From Syngnathus acus (Eukaryota > Chordata > Actinopteri > Syngnathiformes > Syngnathidae): a stretch of 64,000 nucleotides of DNA. Each line of letters begins with the position of its first letter. The stretch's first letter is position 1. The position numbers were made by a program, and so were the translations under genes. The stretch is taken from NCBI RefSeq assembly GCF_901709675.1, contig NC_051100.1:7784786-7848785 (forward strand). The letters run 5' to 3'. The notes under the pieces are model-generated. The model was not told the DNA's origin and did no database searches. It worked only from the letters and a program-made list of their open reading frames with translations. Shown here piece after piece: positions 14,981 through 28,627 of this stretch.

Positions 14981-15334
14981 AAGATCACACTTGACATTTT
15001 TCTTTCAAAGTACCTTAATTGTGTCGATAAAGGATAGAAGGACAATTAAGAGATCTGAAAATCTTACATTATCTAAATTTTCGAATGCGAGTACTGTCAA
15101 CAGATTGACTAGGATCTGACATAATTTACAAATACTAAAAAAAATATATATATATTATAGCTGGGAACAACATAGCTAACCCACAACTTGATTTTATTAC
15201 CTTTTTTTTCAACAGCTACTGTAAACAACAGCTGCATTTAACTGTGCTTTCTTGTTGTGAATTAACAATATTGCGTGCCTATTTATTCTTTTTCACCTAA
15301 AATGATGCACATTTAAATTTTCTATGTGATGTAG

Positions 15335-15398
15335 GTGCACCATGGAAACAGAGCTGTAGAGCTTAGATGTGCTTTAAATACCTCTGGATGACTTCCAG
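15335..15398 (+). other. Candidate non-coding 5' exon of cefip
   Basis: GTGATGTAG precedes and a textbook donor TTCCAG|GTAAGA follows a 64-base segment. It lies on the strand and in the position expected for a cefip leader exon. It contains an ATG followed by an early stop, so it would be untranslated. The rest of 14990-16476 is AT-rich with nothing recognised. Confidence 0.25.
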
Positions 15399-16502
15399 GT
15401 AAGAAGATATTAATGAACCTGGTGATTCTTCCCAATTTGGCAGCTAAAATAAACACCCAAAGCATGCATATGATGCTAATGCTTCCTATCACATATGTGT
15501 AAATTTGAAAAGAGAACTCATAATTTGTGATTACTTTCCAAGAAAATCATGACAGCTCTGGCAGAGTTTGAATGTTATTTGACAATTTAAAATGACGTTT
15601 GATACAAATAGACAGCAGGTATAGAAGTGACGATAAACAATTCACTATGAACATTCTTGTGTTGAGTTAGTTGAGACAGATTATGTTGCTTAGCCAAAAA
15701 TAATTCACTAATAGATTTCAATGTGGACTGCACATTCTGTTCACAACTGTTTTTAGCATGTCTTCCTCACTGTTCTGAAGTTGCAGTTTGAAAGCTGCTG
15801 ATGCAAGACTAGTATTAATTGACAGCATTACATTAGTTAAGACTGTAAGAAAAATAATATGCTAATGTGTTATTGCAACCATTGAACCTCATAACTTTTT
15901 TCCATCAAAATATACCTCATATAAATCCTGTGTGTGTGTTTGCGTGGTTAGGGTCATTTAAGGGCAGACGGCTGGGCCAGACAATTGACTTTCCCAAAAT
16001 AACTCACGTGAGCATGTCTTTTGTGCACATAGCAACGGTACAAATTTTCACAAACATGCTCGGCAAGGTCAGACTCATTGAGTGGAGGGATCTACAAGAC
16101 TGCTTTAGGAATCCCATACTGTACAAAACAGGATTTGTAATCGAGTCAGAGCTATGCTTCATTGAGCCCCACAACACAAGGCACATTCCTGCTTGAACTG
16201 TTGATGCTATGATTTTTAAATGTTGTGTTTGGTTGATAGTCACTTAAGTGTGTGATTTATGACTTGGATCAGGTTGATCTGACATGTGCCTCATTGGCTC
16301 TGCCTGCCCATGAGTGTATCTTAACGGTGTCTTATTCTGAGGTTTACTTTAAGGGTCAGGATTAGCTTCAGTGTGGTTGTGTCTGTTCCTGGAAACATGT
16401 TCAGCTTTTAAATGTATTGACGTAGCCGAGATCTGAGAATAATGAAATGGTAATGCCACTTTCTTGTGTTTTCTAGGGAATTTGCTGCAAGGATTTATTC
16501 AG

Positions 16503-16629
16503 ATGAAGGACAACTGAGATGCACAGCTCCTTAGCCGGGACCCTGAACTCAGGATGAAACATTTTATGAGTTGCTGAATGACCGTTTGAGTGAATGACTC
16601 AACTCACTATTGGCGAGCCTGCATCATGA
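16503..16629 (+). promoter_or_regulatory. cefip: Chain of five short upstream ORFs before the cefip start
   Basis: Downstream of a good acceptor (TTTTCTAG|GGAATTTGC, exon from 16477) five ATG-started mini-ORFs lie almost end to end: 16503-16517, 16519-16557, 16554-16577, 16578-16589 and 16594-16629. Neighbouring stops and starts overlap as ATGA at 16554-16557 or abut at 16577/16578. The last uORF's TGA overlaps the main ATG at 16626 as ATGA. This is a layout that would favour reinitiation or strong translational damping. Confidence 0.55.
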
Positions 16630-19600
16630 CATCAGTGGAGAAACGCCGCTCGAGCCGAAAGAATGGTGGACATCGAAAGCAAAGCGACGGAGGTTTCAGT
16701 GACACCTCAAGCGGTGGATCCTTTCTGGATGAGACCGACCGTGAAGTCCGTAGTCTCACCGATAAAGCCTTCAGGAGTCTCTGCATTGGAGAAGAGGCCG
16801 TTTATAATGACTCGGACTTGGGTCCCTCCTCACCTTGTGTCCAGAGAGACAGACAGCAGGCCTTCAGGCAGAGTGGGCCGGAGAATGAGAATGGCGACAG
16901 GGAGGAGCTTAAAAGAGCAGCTCATGAAAGCTTCAGCCTGATGGTACAGCAGTTGGAACATGATTTGATCTATGACGGAATGTATGGGGCAGAGATGAAC
17001 AGAAATCCACAGTGGGATGTTTGTGGAGATAGAACACAAGGGAGGGTTTCTGCCACATTCCAACAGCCTTTAATGGAAATGACCCAGGAGGATAGATCTC
17101 TTGAAGAAGACCCACTTAGCTACTTTACCAACGGAGCCACAGATTTGAGTTTGCAGCATCGAAGAAGCCGTTCTAGAGTTTCTTCACTCATCAGAGCATT
17201 TAACTGTGAGGATGGAGCAGTAATGGAGGATCAACTCAGAGAATGGAATGATGAGGCACGCTGGAATAGACCAGATATGATGACCATGCCTTCAGCATAT
17301 CAGCAACATTTTACCAATGGTCATTTCGCCATGGTTGGCCAATTCTCATCCCAGGACACCAACCTTTTCTCGACTGAAGCAGCTGCAATGTCTCACATGA
17401 ACGCTGCCTCCTCTTTTATGGGATTGTCTCACAATAACCATAATATGATGACACAAGTGGACTGTAACACCAACTTCTTCATACACAGCGAATTCAGTCC
17501 CTTCAGAATATGGCGAGACCATAACAGGTTCCAACAAGATGAAGTCTCAAGGTATATGCACAGTTCAGAGTTCCCAAAGTGGGACCAGACACCCATGTAC
17601 AAGGAGCTTTCACTGGAACCCCAAATGAATGGTTCTCCTATGTTTCGAAAGAGGGGTGGAAAACACCACAGGACTATGATGGCCTCTGCGGTTCCCAACC
17701 ATCCTCAACAATCCATTTCAACATCCACAAGGTTACAGAAAGCATCTGCCTTGGAGAAGCGCTGTGAATCTGAGCAGGCGGTCCATTATCCTCACAGGAT
17801 GAGGACACGGAGTCTAGGAACAAACAGACTTCCATCCCAACGGCCATTAACAGCATCGCCCACTGGAGAGATGTCTCATAATGTTCAGGAAACACTCAGC
17901 TCTGTTGAGGCCCTACATCAACAGATTAAAATAATGACGGAGCAAAATAACAATCCGAGGTTGACAACTAATAGACATGGACCTCTTCATAGTGATGACA
18001 CTCTATTTGGGGTCACCATGGAGCGAAACGCTGCAAGCCAGAACACCAGTAGCCTCTCCAATGTTGGCCAGCTACCTTTGCCACTGGTTCCCATGTCCCA
18101 AGCAGAGCCACCAGATAGTAGACAGGATGTAGGTTCTCCTCACATTGTGGAACATCCACCAGTATGTGCCGAAAGTAGGGGAGCCACACCTGATGCAAGG
18201 ATGTCAAACTATAAATCCAGAGCCAGCAGCCTCCTCTTCAATCTCAAAGACAACAGAAAGAGAGTGAAAAGTACATACAGTCCTACCAAATTTAAAGGCT
18301 GCGAAACAACTGAAAAAAGCAGAGAACCTCTTCTGTGGGAATCCAAAGACACTGTGATTGATATACCTGAGTGTCTACAAGCAGACATTCAGGAATCTAG
18401 CTGGACTGACGGAGCCTCACATCAATATATTCAACCCTATCACAGCCCCAGGCTTTTTTCTCCTGGATCAACTTCTCAGTCCAATACAGGGCAAGTTTCA
18501 GACTATAAGATGGCTCAGAGACAAGATGAAACAGTCCATCAGTCTGGGCACATACCTGAAAATTACACCAGAAATCATTTCAGTGAAGACCTGGCATTAT
18601 TTTCTCCCTATAAGCAGGACATGGCGGACATTCGGGTGGGAGCGGAGGCATACACACACAAATCGTCTTTCAATACCACAGACATGAATTGGCAAATGGG
18701 TGAAAGCAGTCAAATATCTAGGGAAGGTGCCTATTTGAAAGAACGAGATGTGAGGCATTCTGCTGAGGTGGCTCAACAAAATCAGAACAAACACAATTAT
18801 AACAATGTTTCAAAGGAAAGGAGGCGATCTCCAAATACCCCAAACCAATTGGCTCTGAAAGCAGTTGCAGCTCCATGGAAACAAGACACTTCACCTTTTA
18901 AAGAAAAACACCAACATGCTCAGGCAAACCAACAAGCTGTCCCTGTAAAGCATATCAGTCCACCAAGAAACGATCACAGAAGAGAAAGTCAGCAGGACAC
19001 AAATAAGGAAGCTAAGAGAAAACCAGAGTGTAATATTCCTGTTAAAGATCCAGACTTTTGTGAAAAAGACACAAAAGAGGATTATTTACGACAGAACAAT
19101 CATGGAAATGGACATAAAGAACCTGACAAAACTATGCAAAATCAAGAAACAAGTCAGAGAAAAGTATATCCACAAATATTAAAGGAAGAAAAGCCAAAAG
19201 CAGCTGAGCAACAGAACACATCAAACAGCCAAAACATCTCATTATCAGCCAGCGGGAGGACAGAAAGGGTCCACCAAGTAAAGGGTGGGCAATTGATGGA
19301 GGTCATGGCTGGGCAAAATACACCTAAAGGAATACAGTCAGAGCAAAGACAATCTAAAATTCAGCAGTGGGATCATTTGCATCCCAAAGACACGTCTGCT
19401 TTGTGGCAGACTGGTTCGGTTGAAGCAGAACCAGCGCAACCAGAAAAGACTATTGAAACAACAGGGGTTAAGGTCAAGTCAGGACAAGATGAAGCAAAAG
19501 AGCAAAGAAACAAGCAGATAAAAGGAAAACAAAAAGACAGAACCAATGAGAAACCAACAAGAGCTCCAACTCAAGTTGGAGATAGTAAAGGAGAAAGCAA

Positions 19601-22600
19601 TTATGTAAACGCAAAAGCTGAAGAGATGAGAGGTGTGCAGAGTGAACGAGTCCAAGCAGAGCAAGCTGACTTGGAGGAACTTAAGGCAAACAGAGACCAT
19701 TAGAGTCAGTTAGAGCTCAACCATCTCAAAAAGACAACATCATACTGGATGAGGTCGAGGAAAAAACAAATAGAATTGATCAAGAAGGAGAACAGAAAAT
19801 GTTACAGGAAGTCAGAGAAAAAAATGTTCAAAGGGACGAAACCGTCCCAAAGCAAGTCAACAAGGAAGAAGCTCAACTACAGGCTAAAGCAGAAGACAAA
19901 ATGGAAGCGCGCAGTGGAAAGGACAAGCAAAACGAAAAGAAAGCTGAGAGAGAATCAAAAGTCAATGCTCAACCTAAAGAAGAAATACATGAAGCCAAAG
20001 AGAAAAATTATTTTGCCAGAAAAGCAGAACTGGCTAAGATGGAGCTAACAAACATGGAGCTGGCAAAAGTAGTCCTCGTGAAACACCAACACAGAAAGCA
20101 AAGATCATCAAAGCCCACGGCAATCCTAACAATGCAGCATCACGTCAAGAGTGAGCCCAATAAAATTGACCGTGTAAAGGTTGAGTTAGCCAAAGCTAAA
20201 GCTGAGCTCGCAAAAATAAAGGAGAAAACGAAGGGAGAGCAAAGTCTGAGAGAGAAATATGGCTTTAGTGATTCACTTCCACCCAAAATGACACCAGGGT
20301 CAAACATTTCTTCAAAAGATGGCAACGTAACTCCATCAGCTGTGTCACTTGATGTTGCAGAAGTTAATACCAACAAATCAAATGGTGACAACACCACAGT
20401 CAGTCGTGAACCCAATAAGGACAAAGTCACCTCTAATAAAGGTAATGAGAATCTTTATACCTACAGCGAGTCATCCAAAGAATTTAAATTATCTCAGGAA
20501 GACTATTTACCTTCTTGTGTAGATAAAAGAGCAACTGGTGACGCAGTTTCGGATATTGGAAAGGAAGACAAAGTTAAAAAATTGGAATCATTTTATCCCG
20601 ACTTCTATTCTTCTGCTTCAGAACATTCAGAGTCAGCTCGAAATCCTGAAAGGAAACACAAATCTGAGCGTCTGAAAGCAATGCCCCATAAAGAGAAAGC
20701 TCAGACAAAACAGGAGATTCTTACTTCCAAAGTAAAGGCTCATGCTGAGAAAGAGATTTCAGCTCTGATGGAAGGTTTTGCTTCACGGGAAGTCTTCACA
20801 TCTAAAAACACCACCAAACCACTACCAGCTAGTCAGAATCTTCATTTGAAGCATAAACCTCCATCGCATGAAGTGCTCAGAGACCATGGAATCTCAACAT
20901 CCAGTAATAATGCCACTAAACATCAGACGGAAGCATTAGGAATGGAGGACAAAGCTCTTCCCAGCTTTGAAGGAATCAGCAATCAAACTGTCAATCACCT
21001 GCAACAGCTACTTCCCACAGAGCCTATGAAGAGCAATGACCCCACTCCAGAAATTGCACCCACAGAGATGAAAATGACACCTGGCTATTCTGCGAGCACA
21101 GAGAAGCAAGCAGATCATCATGAAATCAGGTCACCAATACAAAATAAGGATCAGGAATCAAAGTACAGTAAAGAACAAACAGCAGTAGAACCTGATGAAA
21201 ACTCAGAAAAACTAGAATCGGAATCACTCATTTTCAAACCAGATCCACCCGTCAACAACATGAAGTCACAGCAAGATGCAAGCGAAGAGGGCGCAGTTCA
21301 GAAAGACTTTGTCTTTGGACAGATTAAGAGCTCAGGGGCAGAGGACAATTTAAAGATGATGGGAATAATCGTGACTGAGAAATTGGACAATCAAGAAGGT
21401 AGTGGTGAGCCTGACACGTCCTTCCTCAATTCAAGTACAGAAACGAGTCAGAAGAGTGAATGTTTGATACATATCAACTCAGGACACGCAAAGGAAACTC
21501 TTCCCACAGAAAATAAAACTCAAAATGAAGTTGGTATGAATGTTCATCATGAAGAAACCATAAAGAAAAGCGGCACTGAAAATGTGACTAAGGAAATGGC
21601 CTCTCCCTTGCAGCAGTATTCCCACATCAATGCAGGACCCCAAAGCAAAATACAAGTCGAAGGACCCATGCCTGGAAAAGCTGTAACCCCCACACTCAGT
21701 TCTATAAATAAAGCAGCAGCCGAAACTCAACTCCAGGACGTAACGACATTAGAAATGGCAGGATGCACACTCGAAACCTTTGACACAGCAAAGAACTGCC
21801 GCAAAGATCAAGACGAAATTAAAACCAAAGAATTGACTTCACAATTAAAGCACGTCACAGACAAATTAATAAACACAGGACTCGACTCGAACCAGGATTC
21901 CAATAAGGCTGCTGCAGAAACTCAATCTCTCACACCGTCACTGGAAAAGGATAGCGCACCTGACATAAATCCATCTAAAATCAGCCACATAGAAAATGAA
22001 AGTGCACCTCTACTGGAAGAAAATAGAAATGACAATACCACTCCCCAATTAATTAAGACTGAAAGCATGAATGAATCTTCAAAACACAAAGAGTCAAACG
22101 TGGGAATTATGAATCAGCTTGAACATGTTCACATAGACAACATTGTCATCAGCGTCATACCAGCAGCAGTCAAGACTGACAATGTGGAGAAACATCAGAG
22201 TACAACTGGCTCTGATGTGGCTGCAGTTGAGGAACATCAACATCAAGCATCAGCGAGTGCGGGTGAAAACATGAGCACATCAATCCAAAATCAGGAAACT
22301 ACTTCAAAAGACTGTGACGAGCCAAAGAAAGAGAAGTTGGAAGACAAACTGAGTGTACAAGATGTTTTAGCGAGTGTAAGAAAATTGGCTGACTCAATAA
22401 AAAACACAGACCGAAACTCTCGCATGAATACAAGAGAAGACATAGCACTTGCTCCACAAGCCACTGAGGGAGACTACTTCCAAGTTCAAGGAATACCTGG
22501 AATATCATTTAGAGATAATAGCACACACACAGATGTGTCAGATGTTTCAAAAGCATTGGAACATTCCGACCAAGCTCAGAATAAGTCAGCATCTTCCACA

Positions 22601-25600
22601 GTAAGTGTTGAAAACGAGAGCATGCGTAAACACACAAGGGTTGCAGCAGATAAGAACTCTTTGCCACATAGTGATTGTCCCACAGAGGTACAAAACTCTG
22701 AAAAGATGGCGACTGCCAAAACGGTGGATGTGAGAAAGCAACAGTCGGATTTGAGATCCAGTTTATCAGTAAGGGAAAGACATAACTCAAGAATTTCACA
22801 GCCAACAAGGGAAGAGCCAGAAGTGAAAGCAAAACCAAAGAACAGAGCGTCGACAATTCCGGAGATATCAGCCCTTGCAGACTATGCTAGATTAAAAGTC
22901 ATTGTTCCAGAAGACAGCGAAAATAAAATTCAGGAATTCCCTCCTCACAAGAAAGAAGGATTCTTTCCACTGATACAATCTCGTCATAGCAGACGCCCAG
23001 TATTCACTGCTGAGCCACAAGAGACGAAAGACAAAAGTGAGCCAAAAAAGACAGAGATTAACACCAAAGTCAGCAAAGAGCCCAGACCGGTTGTGTTTCC
23101 CATAACTGAGAAAGAGCATCAGCGGACAGGTATGTTCAAACTGGGAGAGAAGGACAGACGAGAGAAAACCACTTCTGATGTCAAAGACCATGAAAGAGTT
23201 TTGGAAAATCAGCTACCACAGTTCACACAGAGAAAAACAACGAAAGATCAAGTTAAAAGTGAGGTCAACAGGGAAGAGGTCCAAAAGGTTGAGGGACAAA
23301 TAGTTAGTCATCAAAGAAATAATCAAATGCAAGCTTCAAGCCACTCTTCCTCAATTAATAAAGCAAGAGAAGGTCATCAGTCACAACCACAGAAACTAAT
23401 TGATACCCCAAATCCTAATGAAAAAATGTCAGACTTGACCTCAAGTGATAGTTTGGTGCTCAGGAATAAAGGCTCTTCCACAAAATCCAATGTGGAGACA
23501 AATTTTCAAGAGAGAGCTTCAAGAATTAGAAATGTTATAAATGAAGACACAACACGAGAAAGAAAATCAGAACAATCAAGAAAAGAAAAGCTTGACACTT
23601 ATCAAGAAGAGACAAAAGACAAAAGACTGGCGCGAGCACAACTACAGCAACAAGAAGAAGCTTCCAAGAGAAGGGAAGCTGTAATTGCAGAAGATATAAA
23701 AAAAAAGATAGAGGAGAGGCGAGCTCTCATATCAGAAGAAAGAAAACGAGCACAAAGAGAAGCAGCATATTGGGAAAAACTCAAAGAAGCACAAAGGATG
23801 GAGGAGGGAAAAAAGGGAAAACAAACAGAAGGCAGGAGAACAAATCCAGGAAAGGATGAAAAAAGGAACATACAAGAAGGTGAAAACACACTAAGAGCCC
23901 AAGAGGAAAAGCAAGGAAACATCTCAGGTGGGCAGAGGAACAGACTGGAACAAACACAGGCAGAGAGAACTCCTCAAGATGAAGAGCAGATAAGAGCCGT
24001 GCTCATAGAGGAACAACGTCTAGCCAAGAGGATTGAGGAAAGGAGACTTGCGGAGCAGGCGAGGATCAAAAAGATTCAAGAGCGCCTGAGAGATGAGCAG
24101 AGGAGAGAAAAGCAAAAAAGAGCCGAACAGATGACAACTGACGAAAAGCCGAACACCAGTGCCAACATGAGAGAGGAGCAGTTGTCCAAAGTTGAGAGGG
24201 TGAGTGCACCTGAAGAGCAGATAAGAGATGATGATGTCATGGCTAAAATGGAAGAAGAATATTTAACAGCTCAAAGTGAGATATTCTCGACCGGTGAGGA
24301 GCAGAAACGTGCATCGCGGTTGATGGATGCTCTTCAGTACTACACCATCACCACTACAGATAAGAAACCCAAAGAAGGACAAACAGACACCCCGCTACCC
24401 CTCCAACAAAAACAACAGACCTCTGTGCCCGCAGAAGAATCTGGATCACACAGAAGGTTACCCAGGCCACATGCTCCACCATCTCCTGCTCCTTCTCTTC
24501 CACGCTCCAATACTTCCTCCCCAGCACTTGGAGGCAAACCCTTGATGTTCAGAGTGAAGGATAACACCAGAGGTTCTTCTTTCACTAAATCAGTTAAACC
24601 ACGCTTTCATAAGAACTTTACAGAAGAGTCCAGAGCGAATTCACCAATAGAAGGAAGACCAGAGAGAAGAGAGGATGATCTTGAGGTACTGAGGCGTAAC
24701 ACCGGCACGCCCATCAACCCTGACGCAGTCAAAGGATTAAACCGACTTACTCCTATTAACGAATCTTCTGTCTCTCAGCCAGCATCTTCCTCACAAGATC
24801 ACTCAGCCCCTCTTGCACATCACAGGCCCCTCTCCAGGAGAAGCATCGCTCTGGATGATGACGACTCTCGATCGGTTATCAGTAACATGTCTGAGGATGT
24901 ACAGAGTTTTGCCACCAGTTCTGCTGACATAGCAGATTTGAGAGGACTATATGATTACGAAAGGCCGGTCTCAGCCTGCAGCTTTAGCAGTGATTTGTCC
25001 CGTTTGGGAAAACCTCCAAGTGTTCCCCCAAAGAGTGACAAAGCCTTGCGCAGGGCACAAAGACTGACAACTCGTAGGATAAAGAAAGAAGTGACGCAAA
25101 GCTCAGCAACCAACCCTGCAGAGAAAACACAACAGGAAGCCACCGATAGGCCTGCTTCTGCCTCCACCGAGGTACGGTCCTTAAACCGCCATGCCGTGGC
25201 TTCTCCGCATTTTGCTCCTCCTGTCTCCCTCACCCATGCGCCGACATCTGGGCCTGGCTTACCCTCCACACACACAGAGAACCTACGCTCACGCCGCGCT
25301 TTCCATGCCTCCCCTCATACCACGGCCCCCGTCTCCCTCCCTGTCACCTCCCCTCATGTCACTGCACCAGTTACGTCTCCTTCGCCTGCACCTGTATTTC
25401 ACTCTGTCACCACTGCTCATCCCGCCACCCCCATCTCCCCACCCATTAATGCATCTGCAATTTCCTCCCCTCATTCCATTGCACCTGGACTCCATTCAGT
25501 TCCATTTCCTCATGCCGCCACCCCTGTGTCCCTGCATGCTGCCTCCACTCATGTAACCTCACCCACATCACATCATCTGGCCTCACCTCATTCCACTGCA

Positions 25601-26632
25601 TCCCCTCACACCTCTGCCACGTCATCCCAGCCAGTAGCCGCTCTTCATACCACGGCTTCCGTGACTCATTCAGCTGCCTCTCATGTCCTGGCCCCTGTAA
25701 ACAATCCATCCGCCACTCTTCATGTCACCGCTTCTCTCGCCAACCCATTCCCTTACATGCCTGCCTTTGTCTCCCATCCTGTTGCCAGCCCTCATGTCAC
25801 TGCCCCCATGTCACTCCCAGTGTCCTCCCCTCATGCTTCTGCCCAGATTACCCACATTGCTGCTCCAAAGACAGTTCAACATGTTCCTTCTTCTCCCACT
25901 GTCCATTATGCTACCCACTCAGCTCCAGTGACACAGTACCATGTAGACTCAAGCTATCCCCAGTCCTTTCCCCTGACCCAGCGCAAGGTGTTGCAAGACC
26001 CTGGCTCTGGCCAATATTTTCTTGTAGATGCACCCGTCGAGGTGAAAATGAAGACTTTCTTTGATCCGGAGACGGGAAAGTACGTTCAACTCAATGTCCG
26101 TGAGTCTGGCCAGAACATCTTTCAACCTCATCTCCAGCCTGTGTTGACCCAGCCAATATTCCCTCAGGTGAATATACCCCAACTGCAGCTCAAGCCTGAG
26201 CTTCTCTCTCATAGTTCGCCGGCTGACATGCCTTTTAGACTTTATAAAGGCTTCCAAGCTTATCCACAAGTTTACAAACCCCAAGGTATTGCCTCTATGC
26301 TTTCCCACAGGCCATCCTCAGGCGTTTCAGTCCACGAGGAACCCTATTTAAAAAATAACTGCAACACAAATCAATCCAATGAAATTGGTCGCAAATCCGA
26401 AGGTCAACATTACATCCCTGAGCAAACGCCGTACATGGATACTGTTAATGACACAAACAAAATACAAAACACTGTTTACAGCATGCAAGGATCCTTCCCA
26501 GAGTGTGACGCAAACAACCACCTTGCAGGAAGCCTTTGTGAAAATGATAACTCAGCACACCCAAGGTGTCAGCCACGCGATATAATATCTATGAGTGAAC
26601 TGGATGACTTTATGGAGATGACCGACTGGTGA
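16626..26632 (+). CDS. cefip: C10orf71/CEFIP-like Z-disc protein, one giant exon, one frameshift
   Basis: CEFIP binds FHL2 at the cardiac Z-disc and modulates calcineurin-NFAT signalling. The first in-frame ATG is 16626 (MTSVEKRRSS, A at -3). Conserved landmarks follow in order: DREVRSLTDKAFRSLCIGEE (about residues 37-56), RVSSLIRAFN (~183), KSRASSLLFNLK plus RKRVKSTYSP (~530-555), LGKPPSVPPKSDKALRRAQR plus RRIKKEV (~2790-2815), and near the C-terminus RKVLQDPGSGQYFLVDAP with FFDPETGKYVQL (~3119-3150). The last pair matches the DUF4585 region shared with C4orf54. Between them lie a long Lys/Glu/Gln-rich tract, a predicted charged coiled coil (about 23.6-24.3 kb) and Ser/Pro/His/Thr repeats (25.2-25.9 kb). 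The frame stops at TAG 19701-19703. It continues in the next frame, open from 19685, to TGA at 26632. That fits one missing base. The total of about 3,330 residues is over twice the human 1,435. Confidence 0.85.
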
Positions 26633-27345
26633 GGTATTGGGGGGGTGAAAAAAATAATTGCTTTGGTGTTGTGGTGAGCGTCAGTGTAAACAATTCAATA
26701 AAGTAGTATTTTATTTATACAGTGATATTTTTCAGGTGAAAAAAAAAAACACCTTTTGATATTTTCAGTTTGTCTCTCTGAAATGCTGTTACATTGCTTA
26801 TGCTTAGATTTATTGGGATAAAGCTTGTGCTAGAGTTCACCATTCCATTGTCCTTTATGAATGTGAGATGCTAAAGTAGCACTCTATGTAAACGTTGCCA
26901 TAGCACAACTTTTGGTTTGTGATGCATGTCTTGTGATGCCACTGAAGATCCTACTGATGTAAAGAAGCACTATATGAAGCTGTTGTAAAGTGTCATACAA
27001 AAGTTGCTATTTAATTTTGAAAGTTGTGTTTTGCTGTGAAACAAAGCAGTGTGGGATGTACTAAAGATACACTCGACTCAACAGAATAACAATCAACCAA
27101 ATGACTACCTTTCAGAAATCGCCTGATTGCTGCAGATTTCATTTTGTGACTTGAAAACACAATAAATGCAATAAGAAGATATTACTTGTTACCTGTTTTG
27201 ACATTTGAAATGTTTCCTGGGTCTGAATGACTGAAATTAAACATCTTTTCCGCTGATTGCGTTCAACAATTATGAAGGGCTGTTTAGAGTGCATTGATAG
27301 GTCCTTGGAGAGTTAATAAACAAAAGAAATATTTTGCAGCGTACA
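26633..27345 (+). other. cefip: cefip 3' UTR
   Basis: AT-rich, no open frame. AATAAA signals lie at about 26697, 27161 and 27314. The last is followed by a GT/T-rich TGTGTTGTCATTTTATT, a plausible cleavage-site context. Confidence 0.5.
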
Positions 27346-28627
27346 TGTGTTGTCATTTTATTTCTGCATGGAACTGAACCAAATGTTTGAATCCTTGCCT
27401 ACGATACCAGTGGGATCTAATGACAGAACAAAAAAGTATTTTCTTTGATTTCCCTCGACTGAAAAATTCAGATACGAATGAACCAAATTCCTTGAGTGCT
27501 AGTTAATTGTTTTGAAATTTGTAGCACGGTATCTTAAAATAAAATCAAAATTGGTTAAAATGTATTCACGTGTGCAGATCATTACAGATGTGTTTTGCGA
27601 GTCAAACTTTGTTCGTTTGTTCAATAAGGGCCACCACTCCTGCCCCGCGAGGTCAAATTTGGACTCGGATTGATTAAAGGAACAGTCCCAGTATATTTTA
27701 AGTTAAATCAGATGGCGTTACTGATTCTGAACGTGCGGGATGAGCTAGATTGACATGGCCATTTAAAATACACAAATACTAGAATTAAAGTTGCATGTAA
27801 ATGTAGGTCATTGCTCCTGACAATTTATTGAACCTGATGGTCCACAGCTGCCTCCAAGTGAAGGGGGTTCCCCAGCACTCAGGAAGCCTAAGCTACCCTT
27901 CCATGCATTCATGCATGTATTAGCAAGAATTCATAACAAACACTGACCACCCACTTCCCTCCAACGCATAATTCCATTTGGCTTCGGCTGTATTGGAAGC
28001 ACCAGCAGAAGCGGCAGCCTCAGCAATTCAGGCCGCCCAATAAAGCAGCAGGCCTCATTCCGCTGGGAACGTCTCTCAACCACAGCCAGAGACAAGCCCA
28101 TGCCACTCTTTCCAGCAACCAGACGGGGGAGAAGTCCCACCACGGCACAAATGCATCATTACCACACGCATGAAACAAAAACACAAGGGTCAACATATTT
28201 GACTGGCAGCATAACTAGACAAGTAATTACGGATGATGGAAATGCACATTCAGCACTCTTATGGTATACGCTTCTAAAAACGTTGCGATAGACACGTGGC
28301 TTTGCACCAAACCACCAGAGAGGACCAGAGCAACTGGCCTCGTAGGGTTTAAGGCCTTGGCCCAAGATGCTTGACAGGAACTCAGGAAATGTCATTTCCT
28401 ACGTTTAGCAGGACAGCAAGAGAGCAGGGATGTGAGAGCGAGAGAGAGAGAGAGACTACTGGGAGAACGAGTGGGAGTTCCTAAGTGGGAACAGAGCAAC
28501 TAGTGTTTCATATTACTGCAAAAAGAAGAGAAAGAGGGGAAGAGTTAATGTGGCCCAAGGCGGCGGTGGATCGCTTGTTTTAGCGTGCTGCAGTATAGTG
28601 GGTTTATGGATTCACTGAGAGAGGACA
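27346..28627 (+). other. Intergenic and vstm4 5' flank
   Basis: No further gene seen. A (GA)n run lies at about 28437-28455, shortly upstream of the vstm4 start. The vstm4 5' UTR probably begins somewhere after 28.4 kb, but no TATA box or initiator could be picked. Confidence 0.4.

Noticed and set aside
16590-16625. Cefip start upstream of 16626
   Set aside because: The frame is open further 5' but has no ATG there; the only candidate at 16590 is GTG.
19685-19703. Programmed -1 ribosomal frameshift in cefip
   Set aside because: No slippery X XXY YYZ heptamer in frame and no known precedent for this family; a 1-base indel is simpler.
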